From: a virus
Direction: 5' to 3' (one strand)
Length of the DNA: 20,731 nucleotides
IMG/VR virus record: IMGVR_UViG_3300043775_001747
Span: 1 to 20,731 of that record
Part shown: positions 5,424-11,903 of the stretch, one piece after another
Layout of the letters: each line of letters starts with the position of its first letter
How positions within the stretch are numbered: the first letter of the stretch is position 1
Program-made: the position numbers and the translations under genes
Notes under the pieces: generated by a model
What the model saw: the letters and a program-made list of their open reading frames with translations, nothing else
Databases searched by the model: none
What the model was told of the DNA's origin: nothing

Positions 5424-5452
5424 ACCGAAGCCACGCGCCGGAACCCATCCCC

Positions 5453-5470
5453 TTGAGTCACCTGACTCAA
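5453..5470. repeat. Palindrome copy 11 (18 bp)
   Basis: TTGAGTCA-CC-TGACTCAA, identical to copy 10 including the spacer. The close pair suggests cooperative binding or recent duplication. Confidence 0.95.
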
Positions 5471-5483
5471 AGGCCCGACCACG

Positions 5484-5504
5484 CAACCACCTGACTACTA
5501 TTCC
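5484..5504 (+). repeat. 21-bp direct repeat, copy 2
   Basis: CAAC followed by CACCTGACTACTATTCC less one overlapping base pattern; it differs from copy 3 at a single position (G for A) and lies 59 bp from it. Confidence 0.85.
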
Positions 5505-5542
5505 GATATTTAAGGATGAGATCGTCCGATAAAATATACCGA

Positions 5543-5563
5543 CAACCACCTAACTACTATTCC
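5543..5563 (+). repeat. 21-bp direct repeat, copy 3
   Basis: Same orientation as copies 1 and 2, core CACCTAACTACTATTCC, followed by a G-rich purine tract (GGGGGAAGGAAGGGA). Confidence 0.85.
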
Positions 5564-5586
5564 GGGGGAAGGAAGGGACAGGGTCA

Positions 5587-5614
5587 CAAAAAAAGCCCCG
5601 GCGTGAACCGGGGC
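5587..5614 (-). terminator. Intrinsic terminator, second of a tandem pair
   Basis: Read on the minus strand, the perfect seven-base-pair stem GCCCCGG/CCGGGGC with a six-base loop is followed by eight T. No gene ends just before it; it stands 72 bases after the terminator of the 55-residue gene. Confidence 0.9.
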
Positions 5615-5685
5615 AGTTTCAGGGTGATGCGGGGAACGCAGTCACAAGTGGAGGATTGCTTAGACCTGTGTCAGCGTCAAGACGC

Positions 5686-5712
5686 AAAAAAGCCCCGCTT
5701 GTGAGGCGGGGC
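5686..5712 (-). terminator. Intrinsic terminator after the 55-residue gene
   Basis: Read on the minus strand, the perfect stem GCCCCGC/GCGGGGC with a seven-base loop is followed by six T. Confidence 0.92.
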
Positions 5713-5734
5713 TAGTTGGGGGAGGAAGCTCGAA

Positions 5735-5902
5735 CTAACTGGATAGACGGCGATAGAGTTGGGTCCGATCACCCGCCTGCAGCAAACGATCAAGCTGCAG
5801 GGTTGTGGTGAATTGTCCGGCCTTGCCTTTCCGGTGTTGGGCAATGCGCAGGCGGAGCAGGCGCGCCCGATAGAACAGCTCGATGTGGGCAAAGTGATAC
5901 AT
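5735..5902 (-). CDS. Hypothetical basic small protein, 55 aa
   Basis: This 55-residue ORF lies between the two paralogues, starts MYHFAHIELFYRARLLRLRI and is rich in Arg, Leu and Gln. I chose the ATG at 5902, with GAGGA ten bases upstream; the longer in-frame ORF runs into the terminator and the end of the upstream gene. A strong intrinsic terminator follows 22 bases after its TAG (5686-5712), which supports it as a real transcript end. No promoter is visible in the 64-base gap, so it is probably expressed by readthrough from the upstream gene. No family is recognised and no membrane segment is clear. Confidence 0.55.
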   Translation of the reverse strand: MYHFAHIELFYRARLLRLRIAQHRKGKAGQFTTTLQLDRLLQAGDRTQLYRRLSS

Positions 5903-5931
5903 GACGGCGAATCCTCTCAGGGGTTGAAACG

Positions 5932-5959
5932 AAAAGAGGGGAGGGCTTGCGCCCTCCCC
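5932..5959 (-). terminator. Intrinsic terminator after paralogue B
   Basis: A nine-base-pair stem (5938-5946 with 5951-5959). Read on the minus strand it has a GCAA tetraloop (GNRA type) and a CTCTTTTC tail. The T-run is imperfect, so some readthrough into the 55-residue gene is likely. Confidence 0.75.
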
Positions 5960-5966
5960 CCTGTGG

Positions 5967-6608
5967 TCACTTGGTCTTGATGGCCGACACGGCTTGCTCG
6001 AACAGGTTGAGCTTGCGCGTGATCTCAATCGAGAGGGCGCGAGCTTCCTCGGGCAGGTCGAGTTCCTTGTTCGCTGAGATGAAATTCACCCAGCCCTCGC
6101 GAAACTTGTGAGCCGTTCCGGCCATGTCCTTCACGGCCTTGGCCTTGAGCGTGAAGCCCTCGACCTTGGTCACGGCCTTTTCCTCGGGCTTGCTGGTGCT
6201 GCGTTCGCGTGCTCCGCCCGAATTGTTCGCGGCCTGAATTCCGGCCTTGGCACGGGCGCGATTGAAACGGCGGGCACCAGCACGGCACAAGGCGTGCTCA
6301 GTTTCGGAACGGCGGAGCTTGCCGTCCGGCACGGTCTTGGCCTCGGGGTTGACCCCGTCGACAATGGCCTGAGCCTGCTTGCGCAGCTCCGCATCAATCG
6401 GCTGGCCCTTGGATATGCCAGCCGCGACATAGCCCAGCACGTACGCCGCAAGGGCGCGTTCCACGTCAGCTGTGGGGCAGCCCTTGATAAGGCCGATCTC
6501 ATTCGCATCTGCGAACGAGGCCGTTGCACCTGCGAGGAAGAAAGGCTCGACGCTGTAAGCGGGGGCCTTGACGGCCTTGGCCTTGCGGGCGGGGGAGGTC
6601 TTGGTCAT
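5967..6608 (-). CDS. Hypothetical early protein, paralogue B, 213 aa
   Basis: This 213-residue protein is the paralogue of the gene at 4720-5295. The conserved core is at residues about 84-136 (DGVNPEAKTVPDGK, HALCRAGARRFNRARAK, NNSGGARER). The N-terminus is Lys/Ala-rich. The C-terminal 70 residues differ from paralogue A and are helical and charged. The ATG at 6608 follows GAGAAGGAACTACCCAA, nearly the same leader as paralogue A. A matching promoter (TTGCGT-17-TATATG) lies at 6663-6691, and a GNRA-loop terminator follows the stop. Tandem duplication followed by tail divergence is the simplest explanation. Function is unknown; nucleic-acid binding is a guess from the basic core. Confidence 0.85.
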   Translation of the reverse strand: MTKTSPARKAKAVKAPAYSVEPFFLAGATASFADANEIGLIKGCPTADVERALAAYVLGYVAAGISKGQPIDAELRKQAQAIVDGVNPEAKTVPDGKLRRSETEHALCRAGARRFNRARAKAGIQAANNSGGARERSTSKPEEKAVTKVEGFTLKAKAVKDMAGTAHKFREGWVNFISANKELDLPEEARALSIEITRKLNLFEQAVSAIKTK

Positions 6609-6662
6609 TTGGGTAGTTCCTTCTCATGGGTTAAGTGGCGAGGTCATCTCGACCACAACCCA

Positions 6663-6691
6663 CATATAGGAACGTCTGAGCAGGAACGCAA
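6663..6691 (-). promoter_or_regulatory. Predicted promoter of paralogue B
   Basis: Read on the minus strand, -35 TTGCGT (6686-6691), a 17-base spacer and -10 TATATG (6663-6668), parallel to the paralogue A promoter. Confidence 0.6.
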
Positions 6692-6752
6692 GCAAATAGT
6701 GTTTACCAGGTGATAGGGGTCAAAACGGCGGGTCATTGCAGCTCGGGGTTGT

Positions 6753-6770
6753 TTGAGTCACTTGACCCAA
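6753..6770. repeat. Palindrome copy 12 (18 bp)
   Basis: TTGAGTCA-CT-TGACCCAA, the rightmost full copy. It is 61 bases upstream of the -35 box of the paralogue B promoter. No further full copy was found in the late genes. Confidence 0.95.
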
Positions 6771-6779
6771 GACGGCACC

Positions 6780-6810
6780 CATGCCCCTCCCCTCCCCCCT
6801 CGGGGGCATG
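6780..6810. other. Hairpin CATGCCCC/GGGGCATG
   Basis: Eight perfect base pairs (6780-6787 with 6803-6810) with a C-rich 15-base loop. No T-tract follows. Confidence 0.6.
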
Positions 6811-6883
6811 CCATGTCCTCCCCCTACCCCCCATAAAGAATTCTTTGACCGGGGCGGAAGGGGGCAGGGGGTTTCGCGGCAAT

Positions 6884-6901
6884 CATACACATACACATAC
6901 A
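6884..6901 (+). repeat. Short tandem repeat, (CATACA)3
   Basis: Three exact CATACA units in the divergent intergenic region, followed by a TATAAT hexamer at 6912-6917 that lacks a clear -35 box. Confidence 0.8.
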
Positions 6902-7004
6902 TGGTCCCCCATATAATCTGGCCCATTTTTTCCATTTCTTAACGCCCCCTAAACCCCCCTCCAAAAAATTTTTTCCCGAAAATTTTGGCCCCCATGACTG
7001 CAAT

Positions 7005-7033
7005 TTGACAGTAGCATGCCAACGGATTACACA
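7005..7033 (+). promoter_or_regulatory. Predicted rightward late promoter
   Basis: A perfect -35 TTGACA (7005-7010), a 17-base spacer and a weak -10 TACACA (7028-7033), just upstream of the first late gene. A6T6 and A4T4 tracts lie directly upstream and could act as an UP element or bend. Confidence 0.5.
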
Positions 7034-7055
7034 TTATCCGATCAGGAGAGCCCCG

Positions 7056-7424
7056 ATGGCAGCCAGCCAACACGCAGCAGAGTTTATCCGCATGTGCTTG
7101 GAGACACGCACAGCCGCGCACATGCTCCACCTGCAAGCCAAGAGCTTCGCCGTTCACGAGGCGCTGGGTGGGTTCTATGCTGGCCTGTCGGACCTGATTG
7201 ACACGCTGGCCGAGACATATCAGGGCCAGTACGGGGTGATCGAACGCTACCCCGAGAAGGTGCCGCCCAAGATCGACGACCCGGTGAAGCTCGTCACGGC
7301 CTTCATCAAGTGGGTGGCCGAGAACCGCAATGACTGCGCGACTGACTCGCACATCCAGAACATCATCGACGAGATCGTGGCGCTCGCCAATCGTACCCGG
7401 TACAAACTGGTCAACCTCAAATGA
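7056..7424 (+). CDS. DUF5856-like phage protein, 122 aa
   Basis: This is the first gene of the rightward operon. The segment at residues 18-60 (AAHMLHLQAKSFAVHEALG, then FYAGLSDLIDTLAETYQG) matches my memory of the DUF5856 family of phage proteins, small helical bundles sometimes compared with ferritin-like or Dps proteins. The ATG at 7056 has AGGAG eight bases upstream; an in-frame TTG further up lies in the promoter -35 and is unlikely to be the start. The promoter at 7005-7033 is immediately upstream. It precedes the small terminase gene by seven bases, a position in which this family is often seen. The biochemical role is unknown. Confidence 0.78.
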   Translation: MAASQHAAEFIRMCLETRTAAHMLHLQAKSFAVHEALGGFYAGLSDLIDTLAETYQGQYGVIERYPEKVPPKIDDPVKLVTAFIKWVAENRNDCATDSHIQNIIDEIVALANRTRYKLVNLK

Positions 7425-7431
7425 GGGAGCC

Positions 7432-7869
7432 ATGAACGCGATTTCGACAGAGCTTAAAAGCTTCCTGCCAGTGAACCCGGACAATCCGGCAGAGCTGGGT
7501 TACCCGGTCACGCTCCCCATCGAAGTCGCCCTGCGCACGGCCCCCATCAAGACCATCTGTGAAGCGTACGGCCTCTCCCGCGAGGAGTGGGAGGTGCTGC
7601 GCAACCATCCGCAGTTCGTCAAGGACGTGGCGGTGGCGCATGACGAGCTGAAGAAGGAAGGCATGTCGTTCCGCATGAAGGCACGGCTGCAGTCAGAAGA
7701 ACTCCTCAAGACATCGTGGCGGCTGATCCATGCGTCCAACGACGACGTTCCTCCGAGCGTGAAGGCCGACCTCATCAAGTTCACCATTCGCGCGGCGGGG
7801 CTTGAGGCCGACAAGGGCGCGACCGGTGGACCGGCGAACAATCTGCAGATCAACATCAACTTGGGCTGA
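7432..7869 (+). CDS. Terminase small subunit-like protein, 145 aa
   Basis: This is a probable DNA-recognition subunit of the packaging terminase. Residues about 20-75 contain a putative helix-turn-helix (LRTAPIKTICEAYGLSREEW), followed by the EGMSFRMKARLQSEELL helix and PPSVKADLIKFTIRAAGL, a pattern I associate with TerS-like phage proteins. The ATG at 7432 was chosen because GAGGGAG sits just upstream in the seven-base gap after the previous TGA; the longer in-frame ORF overlaps the previous gene with Ser/Thr/Arg-rich shadow sequence. It lies two genes before the large subunit, as expected. TerS would bind the packaging site and feed DNA to TerL. Confidence 0.78.
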   Translation: MNAISTELKSFLPVNPDNPAELGYPVTLPIEVALRTAPIKTICEAYGLSREEWEVLRNHPQFVKDVAVAHDELKKEGMSFRMKARLQSEELLKTSWRLIHASNDDVPPSVKADLIKFTIRAAGLEADKGATGGPANNLQININLG

Positions 7870-7882
7870 CAAGGAGATCATC

Positions 7883-8194
7883 ATGGCCGGAATGCCCAAG
7901 AGCCCAGCGTGGCAGCGCAAGGAAGGCAAGAACCCCAAGGGCGGGCTCAACGCCAAGGGTCGCGCCAGCGCCAAGGCGGAGGGCATGAACTTGAAGGCCC
8001 CGGTCAAGTCCGGCGACAACCCGCGTCGCGCAAGCTTCCTCGCGCGCATGGGCGGCATGCCCGGACCCGAGAAAAAGAACGGCGAACCGACACGACTGCT
8101 GCTCTCCCTGCAAGCGTGGGGAGCCAGCTCCAAGGCCGACGCCAAGAAGAAATCTGCTGCGATCAGCGCCAGACTCAAAGCGAGGGAGAAGTGA
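7883..8194 (+). CDS. DUF6321-like basic phage protein, 103 aa
   Basis: This 103-residue, strongly basic protein has the repeated GKNPKGGLNAKGRASAKAEG, LKAPV, RRASFLARMGGMPGP and EPTRLLLSLQAWG segments that I recognise as DUF6321, a family of unknown function in many tailed phages. AAGGAG at 7871-7876 lies seven bases before the ATG at 7883, which settles the start against an in-frame upstream ATG lying inside the terminase small-subunit gene. The Lys/Arg-rich, Gly-rich composition suggests nucleic-acid contact, which is inference. It sits between the small terminase and large terminase genes, so a packaging or virion role is plausible. Confidence 0.8.
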   Translation: MAGMPKSPAWQRKEGKNPKGGLNAKGRASAKAEGMNLKAPVKSGDNPRRASFLARMGGMPGPEKKNGEPTRLLLSLQAWGASSKADAKKKSAAISARLKAREK

Positions 8195-8195
8195 C

Positions 8196-8366
8196 ATGGA
8201 CCACATTGGCTATCTTGCGATCTTGTCGGAAACGGTCCTGAGCCTGTTCGCTTGGCTCTGTGTCGTGATCTTCATGGCCGGACTGTTGGTGCTCAACCGC
8301 ATCGACACCTTGGTCCATGTGGCGCATGAGGACTGCACTGCGCGCGAGGATGAGCGCCGCAAGTGA
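8196..8366 (+). CDS. Small single-pass membrane protein, 56 aa
   Basis: This is a 56-residue ORF starting one base after the preceding TGA and sharing its own TGA with the GTG start of the terminase gene (GTGA at 8363-8366). GGGAGA lies upstream of the ATG. Residues about 12-34 (SETVLSLFAWLCVVIFMAGLL) form one strong transmembrane helix, followed by a hydrophilic, charged C-terminus of 20 residues ending EDERRK. Small membrane proteins beside terminase genes are sometimes holins or pinholins, but one helix and no lysin in view make this only a possibility. The tight coupling on both sides supports it as a real gene. Confidence 0.7.
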   Translation: MDHIGYLAILSETVLSLFAWLCVVIFMAGLLVLNRIDTLVHVAHEDCTAREDERRK

Positions 8367-9784
8367 CAGTCATCAGCTACACACCGCCGCGTGTCCTGAA
8401 GGAGTTCATCAAGGACTACCGGCAGGGGGAGCTGTTCTACGACTGGGTGGTGGGGCCGGTGGGTTCGGGCAAGACCACCGGCATCTTCTTCAAGCTGATC
8501 CGCATGGCTTCGCTGCAGAAGCCGGGGCCGGACGGCATCAGGCGCACGCGTGCGGTGATCGTCCGTAACACGCTCCCGCAGCTGCGCGACACGACCATCA
8601 GCTCGTGGAACTATTGGTTCAAGGAAGGTCAGGCCGGTACGTGGAAGCTGACCGAGTGGAAATTCACGCTGCGCTTCGGCGATGTGGAGTGCGAGGTGCT
8701 GTTCCGGCCTCTCGACACCGCCGAGGACGTGGCTCGCGTGCTTTCTCTTGAAGTGACATTCGCCATCCTCGACGAGTTCGTGCAGATACCGCGCGAGATC
8801 GTGGATGCCCTGTCGGCGCGTCTTGGACGCTATCCCTCCGCCAAGGACGGCGGGGCGACCAACTGGGGCATGTGGGGGTCATCGAACCCCGACACCGAGG
8901 ACAACTGGTGGTACGAGTACCTTCACAAGGGACTGCCCGAAAATGCCCGATACTTTGTCCAGCCGTCTGGGTTCTCAGCAGCTGCGGAGAACGTCGAGAA
9001 TTTGCCCGGTGGACAGGCGTATTACACAAATCAGGCAAAAGGCAAAAGCGAAGCTTGGATCAAGCAGTTCATCGAGTCTGAGTGGGGCTTCTCCATTGCC
9101 GGTAAACCAGTGGTGTCTACATTCCGGTCGGACCTCCACATTGCCCGGCGTCCTGTTCAGTTCAATCGCCACCTCCCCCTTGTTGTTGGATTTGATCCGG
9201 GTCTTGCAGGCTCAGCCCTCATCTTCGGACAGGAGGACGCAGCCGGGCGACTTTGCGTACTGGGGGAGCTGATCCAGTCAGGCTATGGCGCGCAGCGATT
9301 GATCAGTGAACGGATCAAACCATACATCCGCGAGCATTTCCCCGACGCGCAGGTCATCATTGCCCCGGACCCGGCTGCCGCCAACCGCTCACAGTCGGAC
9401 GAGAAGTCCGTGGTGGACGAGTTCAAGCGGCATTTCACCGTCAAGGTCGAGTCCAACAACCGCCTGCCGATCCGGCTGGAAGCCATCGAGTTCTTCACCA
9501 CCCGGCTGGTGGAGGGCGGGGCCGCCCTGCTGATCGACCCCACGACCTGCCCGACGCTGACCCGCGCCCTCAAGGGCGGCTGGCGCTACGTGATGGACAC
9601 CAAGCGGGATGTGATCAAGTCACCTGAGCCCGAGAAGAACGCCTACAGCCATCCGGGGGATGCCTTCGGTTACCTGTGCAGGTTCTTCCAACGGCAGGCG
9701 CTGCGTGATATGAAGTACACAGGTGTTAATACGAAATCGTTCACACAGCAGCGCAGCTACGGCGCGGCGTACCACATCAGGTAG
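8363..9784 (+). CDS. terL: Terminase large subunit, 473 aa
   Basis: This is the DNA-packaging motor: an ATPase plus headful or end-cleaving nuclease acting at the portal of the procapsid. Walker A GPVGSGKT is at residues 31-38, Walker B AILDEF at 134-139 (D137, E138), and the coupling motif GSSNP at 172-176. The C-terminal RNase H-like nuclease has its first acidic residue in VVGFDPG (D278), a second in IIAPDPA (D336) and a third in HPGDAFGY (D433). All key residues are present and the length is typical. It starts with GTG at 8363, overlapping the preceding stop by four bases, which implies coupled translation; the ribosome site itself is weak. The portal gene follows after ten bases. Confidence 0.95.
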   Translation: MTVISYTPPRVLKEFIKDYRQGELFYDWVVGPVGSGKTTGIFFKLIRMASLQKPGPDGIRRTRAVIVRNTLPQLRDTTISSWNYWFKEGQAGTWKLTEWKFTLRFGDVECEVLFRPLDTAEDVARVLSLEVTFAILDEFVQIPREIVDALSARLGRYPSAKDGGATNWGMWGSSNPDTEDNWWYEYLHKGLPENARYFVQPSGFSAAAENVENLPGGQAYYTNQAKGKSEAWIKQFIESEWGFSIAGKPVVSTFRSDLHIARRPVQFNRHLPLVVGFDPGLAGSALIFGQEDAAGRLCVLGELIQSGYGAQRLISERIKPYIREHFPDAQVIIAPDPAAANRSQSDEKSVVDEFKRHFTVKVESNNRLPIRLEAIEFFTTRLVEGGAALLIDPTTCPTLTRALKGGWRYVMDTKRDVIKSPEPEKNAYSHPGDAFGYLCRFFQRQALRDMKYTGVNTKSFTQQRSYGAAYHIR

Positions 9785-9794
9785 GAGCTGACTT

Positions 9795-11903
9795 ATGGCA
9801 CAAGACGACGAGATGATGGCTCCTTCCGTGCCGGTCCCTTCGACGGACGGCAACGCGCCTGTGCGCAAGCTCAAGTCCGAGGAGCTGGGCAGGCTCGGCG
9901 AGTCGCTGCATCGCCTGTTCGACCAGTACGTGTCGGACCGCCGCGTCGCGGAGCTGCGCTGGCTGCGCAACCTGCGCCAGTACATGGGCATCTACGACCC
10001 GGACATCGAGAAGGAGCTGGCACCCAACCGCTCGCGCGCCTATCCGCGCGTGACGCGCGTCAAGTGCATCTCGGTGCTCAGCCGGATTATGAACCTGATG
10101 TTCCCCGGCAACGAGCGCAACTGGGAACTCCGGGCCTCGCCGTCACCGGACATGAACCCTGCTGACGTGATGGAGGCGATCCAGCGCGAGCAACAGAAGC
10201 AGCAGCAGGAGGGTGTGCAGGTCCAGATCACGCCTGAGCTGGTGGAGCTGGCGACGACCCGTCTAGCCAGTGACCGTGCAGAGAAGCTGTCGGTGGTGAT
10301 CGACGACCAGCTGCAGGAGATCGGCGGCGACCAGACGCAGGACTACATCTCGCTGAATCGCAAGGTGTGCAGCTCGGGCATCATGTTCGGCCTTGGCCTG
10401 CTGCGCGGTCCGTTCGCGCGTGAGTACACCACGACGAGCTGGGAGATGGACCAGCAGACCGGCCAGCCCACGCCGACGCAGAAGGTGCGCTACAAGCCGA
10501 TGTTCGAGTTCCTGCCGGTGTGGGATTTCTACCCCGACATGTCGGCCAAGACACTGCAGAACATGGATGGTTATTTCACGCGCGTCGTGATGTCCCGCTC
10601 GCAGCTGCGAGCACTGGCCAACCGCCCGGACTTTTTCGGTGATGTGATTAAGGGCTATCTGCGCAACACGCAGCAGGGTAATTACAAGGCTCAGAACTTT
10701 GAGTCCGAGCTGCGCTCCATGGGCGTCAAGACGAACGTCAACGAGCAGAAGCCCGAGACGAACAAGTACGAGGTGATCGTGTGGTACGGCCCGGTGTCCG
10801 CGACGACACTGGTGGCTGCCGGTGTCAGCGTGCCCGAGAACAAGATGGCCGACGACATTGAGGCCGAGGTCTGGATGATTGACCGCTATGTGATCAAGGC
10901 CGACATGAACCCGTGGCGCAAGATGGGCGTCAACGTCAAGACGATCCATCCGTTCCTGTTCGACGAAGACGACACGTCGCCGGTCGGCAACGGCCTGCCC
11001 TACGTGGTGCGCGACAGCCAGATGTCCATCGCGGCCTCGACGCGCATGCTGCTCGACAACGCCAGTTCGGTGTGCGGCCCCAACTTGGAGGTCAACACCG
11101 ACCTCATGCGCGCCGATCAGGACATCACCTCGGTGCACAGCTACAAGATTTGGTACCGCGAAGGTACCGGGCAGGAAGCATCCATGCCTGCGATCCGCAA
11201 CGTGCAGATTGACAGCCACATGGACGAGCTGCTGAAAAGCATCGACCTGTTCATGAAGTTCGCGGACATGGAGACATTCGTGGGTCCGGCGACGGGCGGC
11301 GACATGTCGCGTGGACCCTCGGAGCCTTTGCGCACGGCAGCCGGTGCATCCATGCTGCGCGGCGACGCGGCACTGCCCTTCAAGGACATTGTGCGCAACT
11401 TTGACTCCTTCACGCAGTCGGTGATTTACTCGCTCGTCGAGTTCAACCGCAAATTCAACCCGGACCTCGCGCCGACCGGCGACTATAACGTCGTGGCACG
11501 CGGTGCAACGAGTCTGATCGCGAAGGAAATTCGCGGCATTCAGATCGACACACTTGCATCGACCCTGACCCCCGAGGAGCGCATGCATGTGGACGAGCGC
11601 AAGTTGGTTGAGGCGAGGTTTGCAGTCCGCGACCTCACCAACTTGTTGCTCCCCATGGACGACGTGATGCGTCGTCAGGCGGCGCAGTCGCAGAGGCAGA
11701 AGGAGATGGAGGAGCAGCAGAGGGAGCTGTCCGAGGCCAACGTCCGCAAGCTGCTGTCCGACGCGTTCAAGAACATCGCACAAGGCCAGAAAAACAGCGC
11801 AAACGCCGACGCGGTGACCGCCAAGTCCGCGCTCGACATCATGGAAAAAGGGCTGACGGAAGATGATGGATCAGAAGAAGGCGAAAATGGAGATGCTGGC
11901 TAG
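9795..11903 (+). CDS. Portal (head-to-tail connecting) protein, 702 aa
   Basis: This 702-residue protein lies directly after the terminase, with AGGAG seven bases before its ATG. The early segment RSRAYPRVTRVKCISVLSRI followed by NLMFPGNERNWELRASPSP (about residues 78-118) is a hallmark I recognise from the long portals of podoviruses with N4-gp56-type capsids. The portal forms a dodecameric ring at one capsid vertex through which DNA is packaged and ejected. The C-terminal 80 residues are a charged helical tail (RQAAQSQRQKEMEEQQRELS) ending in an acidic cap (EDDGSEEGENGDAG). The 3' end overlaps the next gene by 41 bases. Portal is strongly supported by length and position. Confidence 0.9.
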   Translation: MAQDDEMMAPSVPVPSTDGNAPVRKLKSEELGRLGESLHRLFDQYVSDRRVAELRWLRNLRQYMGIYDPDIEKELAPNRSRAYPRVTRVKCISVLSRIMNLMFPGNERNWELRASPSPDMNPADVMEAIQREQQKQQQEGVQVQITPELVELATTRLASDRAEKLSVVIDDQLQEIGGDQTQDYISLNRKVCSSGIMFGLGLLRGPFAREYTTTSWEMDQQTGQPTPTQKVRYKPMFEFLPVWDFYPDMSAKTLQNMDGYFTRVVMSRSQLRALANRPDFFGDVIKGYLRNTQQGNYKAQNFESELRSMGVKTNVNEQKPETNKYEVIVWYGPVSATTLVAAGVSVPENKMADDIEAEVWMIDRYVIKADMNPWRKMGVNVKTIHPFLFDEDDTSPVGNGLPYVVRDSQMSIAASTRMLLDNASSVCGPNLEVNTDLMRADQDITSVHSYKIWYREGTGQEASMPAIRNVQIDSHMDELLKSIDLFMKFADMETFVGPATGGDMSRGPSEPLRTAAGASMLRGDAALPFKDIVRNFDSFTQSVIYSLVEFNRKFNPDLAPTGDYNVVARGATSLIAKEIRGIQIDTLASTLTPEERMHVDERKLVEARFAVRDLTNLLLPMDDVMRRQAAQSQRQKEMEEQQRELSEANVRKLLSDAFKNIAQGQKNSANADAVTAKSALDIMEKGLTEDDGSEEGENGDAG

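Larger units (their letters stand above)
5296..5734. other. Intergenic region between paralogue A and the 55-residue gene
   Basis: No supported gene. It holds the paralogue A leader and promoter, palindromes 10 and 11, copies 2 and 3 of the 21-bp repeat and two leftward terminators. A 62-codon rightward ORF here crosses both terminators and lacks a ribosome site. Confidence 0.7.
6609..7055. other. Divergent intergenic region between early and late genes
   Basis: No supported gene. From left to right it holds the paralogue B leader and promoter, palindrome 12, an eight-base-pair hairpin (6780-6810), the perfect palindrome AAAGAATTCTTT (6835-6846), polypurine and polypyrimidine runs, three CATACA units (6884-6901), an A6T6 and an A4T4 block (6961-6988) and the late promoter. 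Confidence 0.7.

Noticed and set aside
5516-5704. Rightward 62-codon open frame
   Set aside because: It crosses a repeat and two terminator hairpins, has no separate ribosome site and low-complexity sequence.
415-6770. Palindromes as a CRISPR array
   Set aside because: Spacing runs from 47 to about 1570 bases, copies lie within and between genes, and no constant spacer length or cas gene is present.
415-6770. Palindromes as ordinary intrinsic terminators
   Set aside because: Stems are AT/GC mixed and no copy is followed by a T-run on either strand, unlike the clear terminators at 4671, 5587 and 5686. Several lie just before start codons.
415-6770. Match of TGAGTCA to eukaryotic AP-1/GCN4 sites
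   Set aside because: The seven-base identity is coincidental in a bacteriophage; bZIP factors of this type are not found in bacteria.
6720-6935. Minus-strand open frame of 71 codons
   Set aside because: It translates hairpins, C/G runs and the CATACA repeat; no ribosome site.
10263-11783. Minus-strand open frame of 506 codons
   Set aside because: Antisense to the portal gene, His/Arg/Val-rich, with no ribosome site; a compositional shadow.
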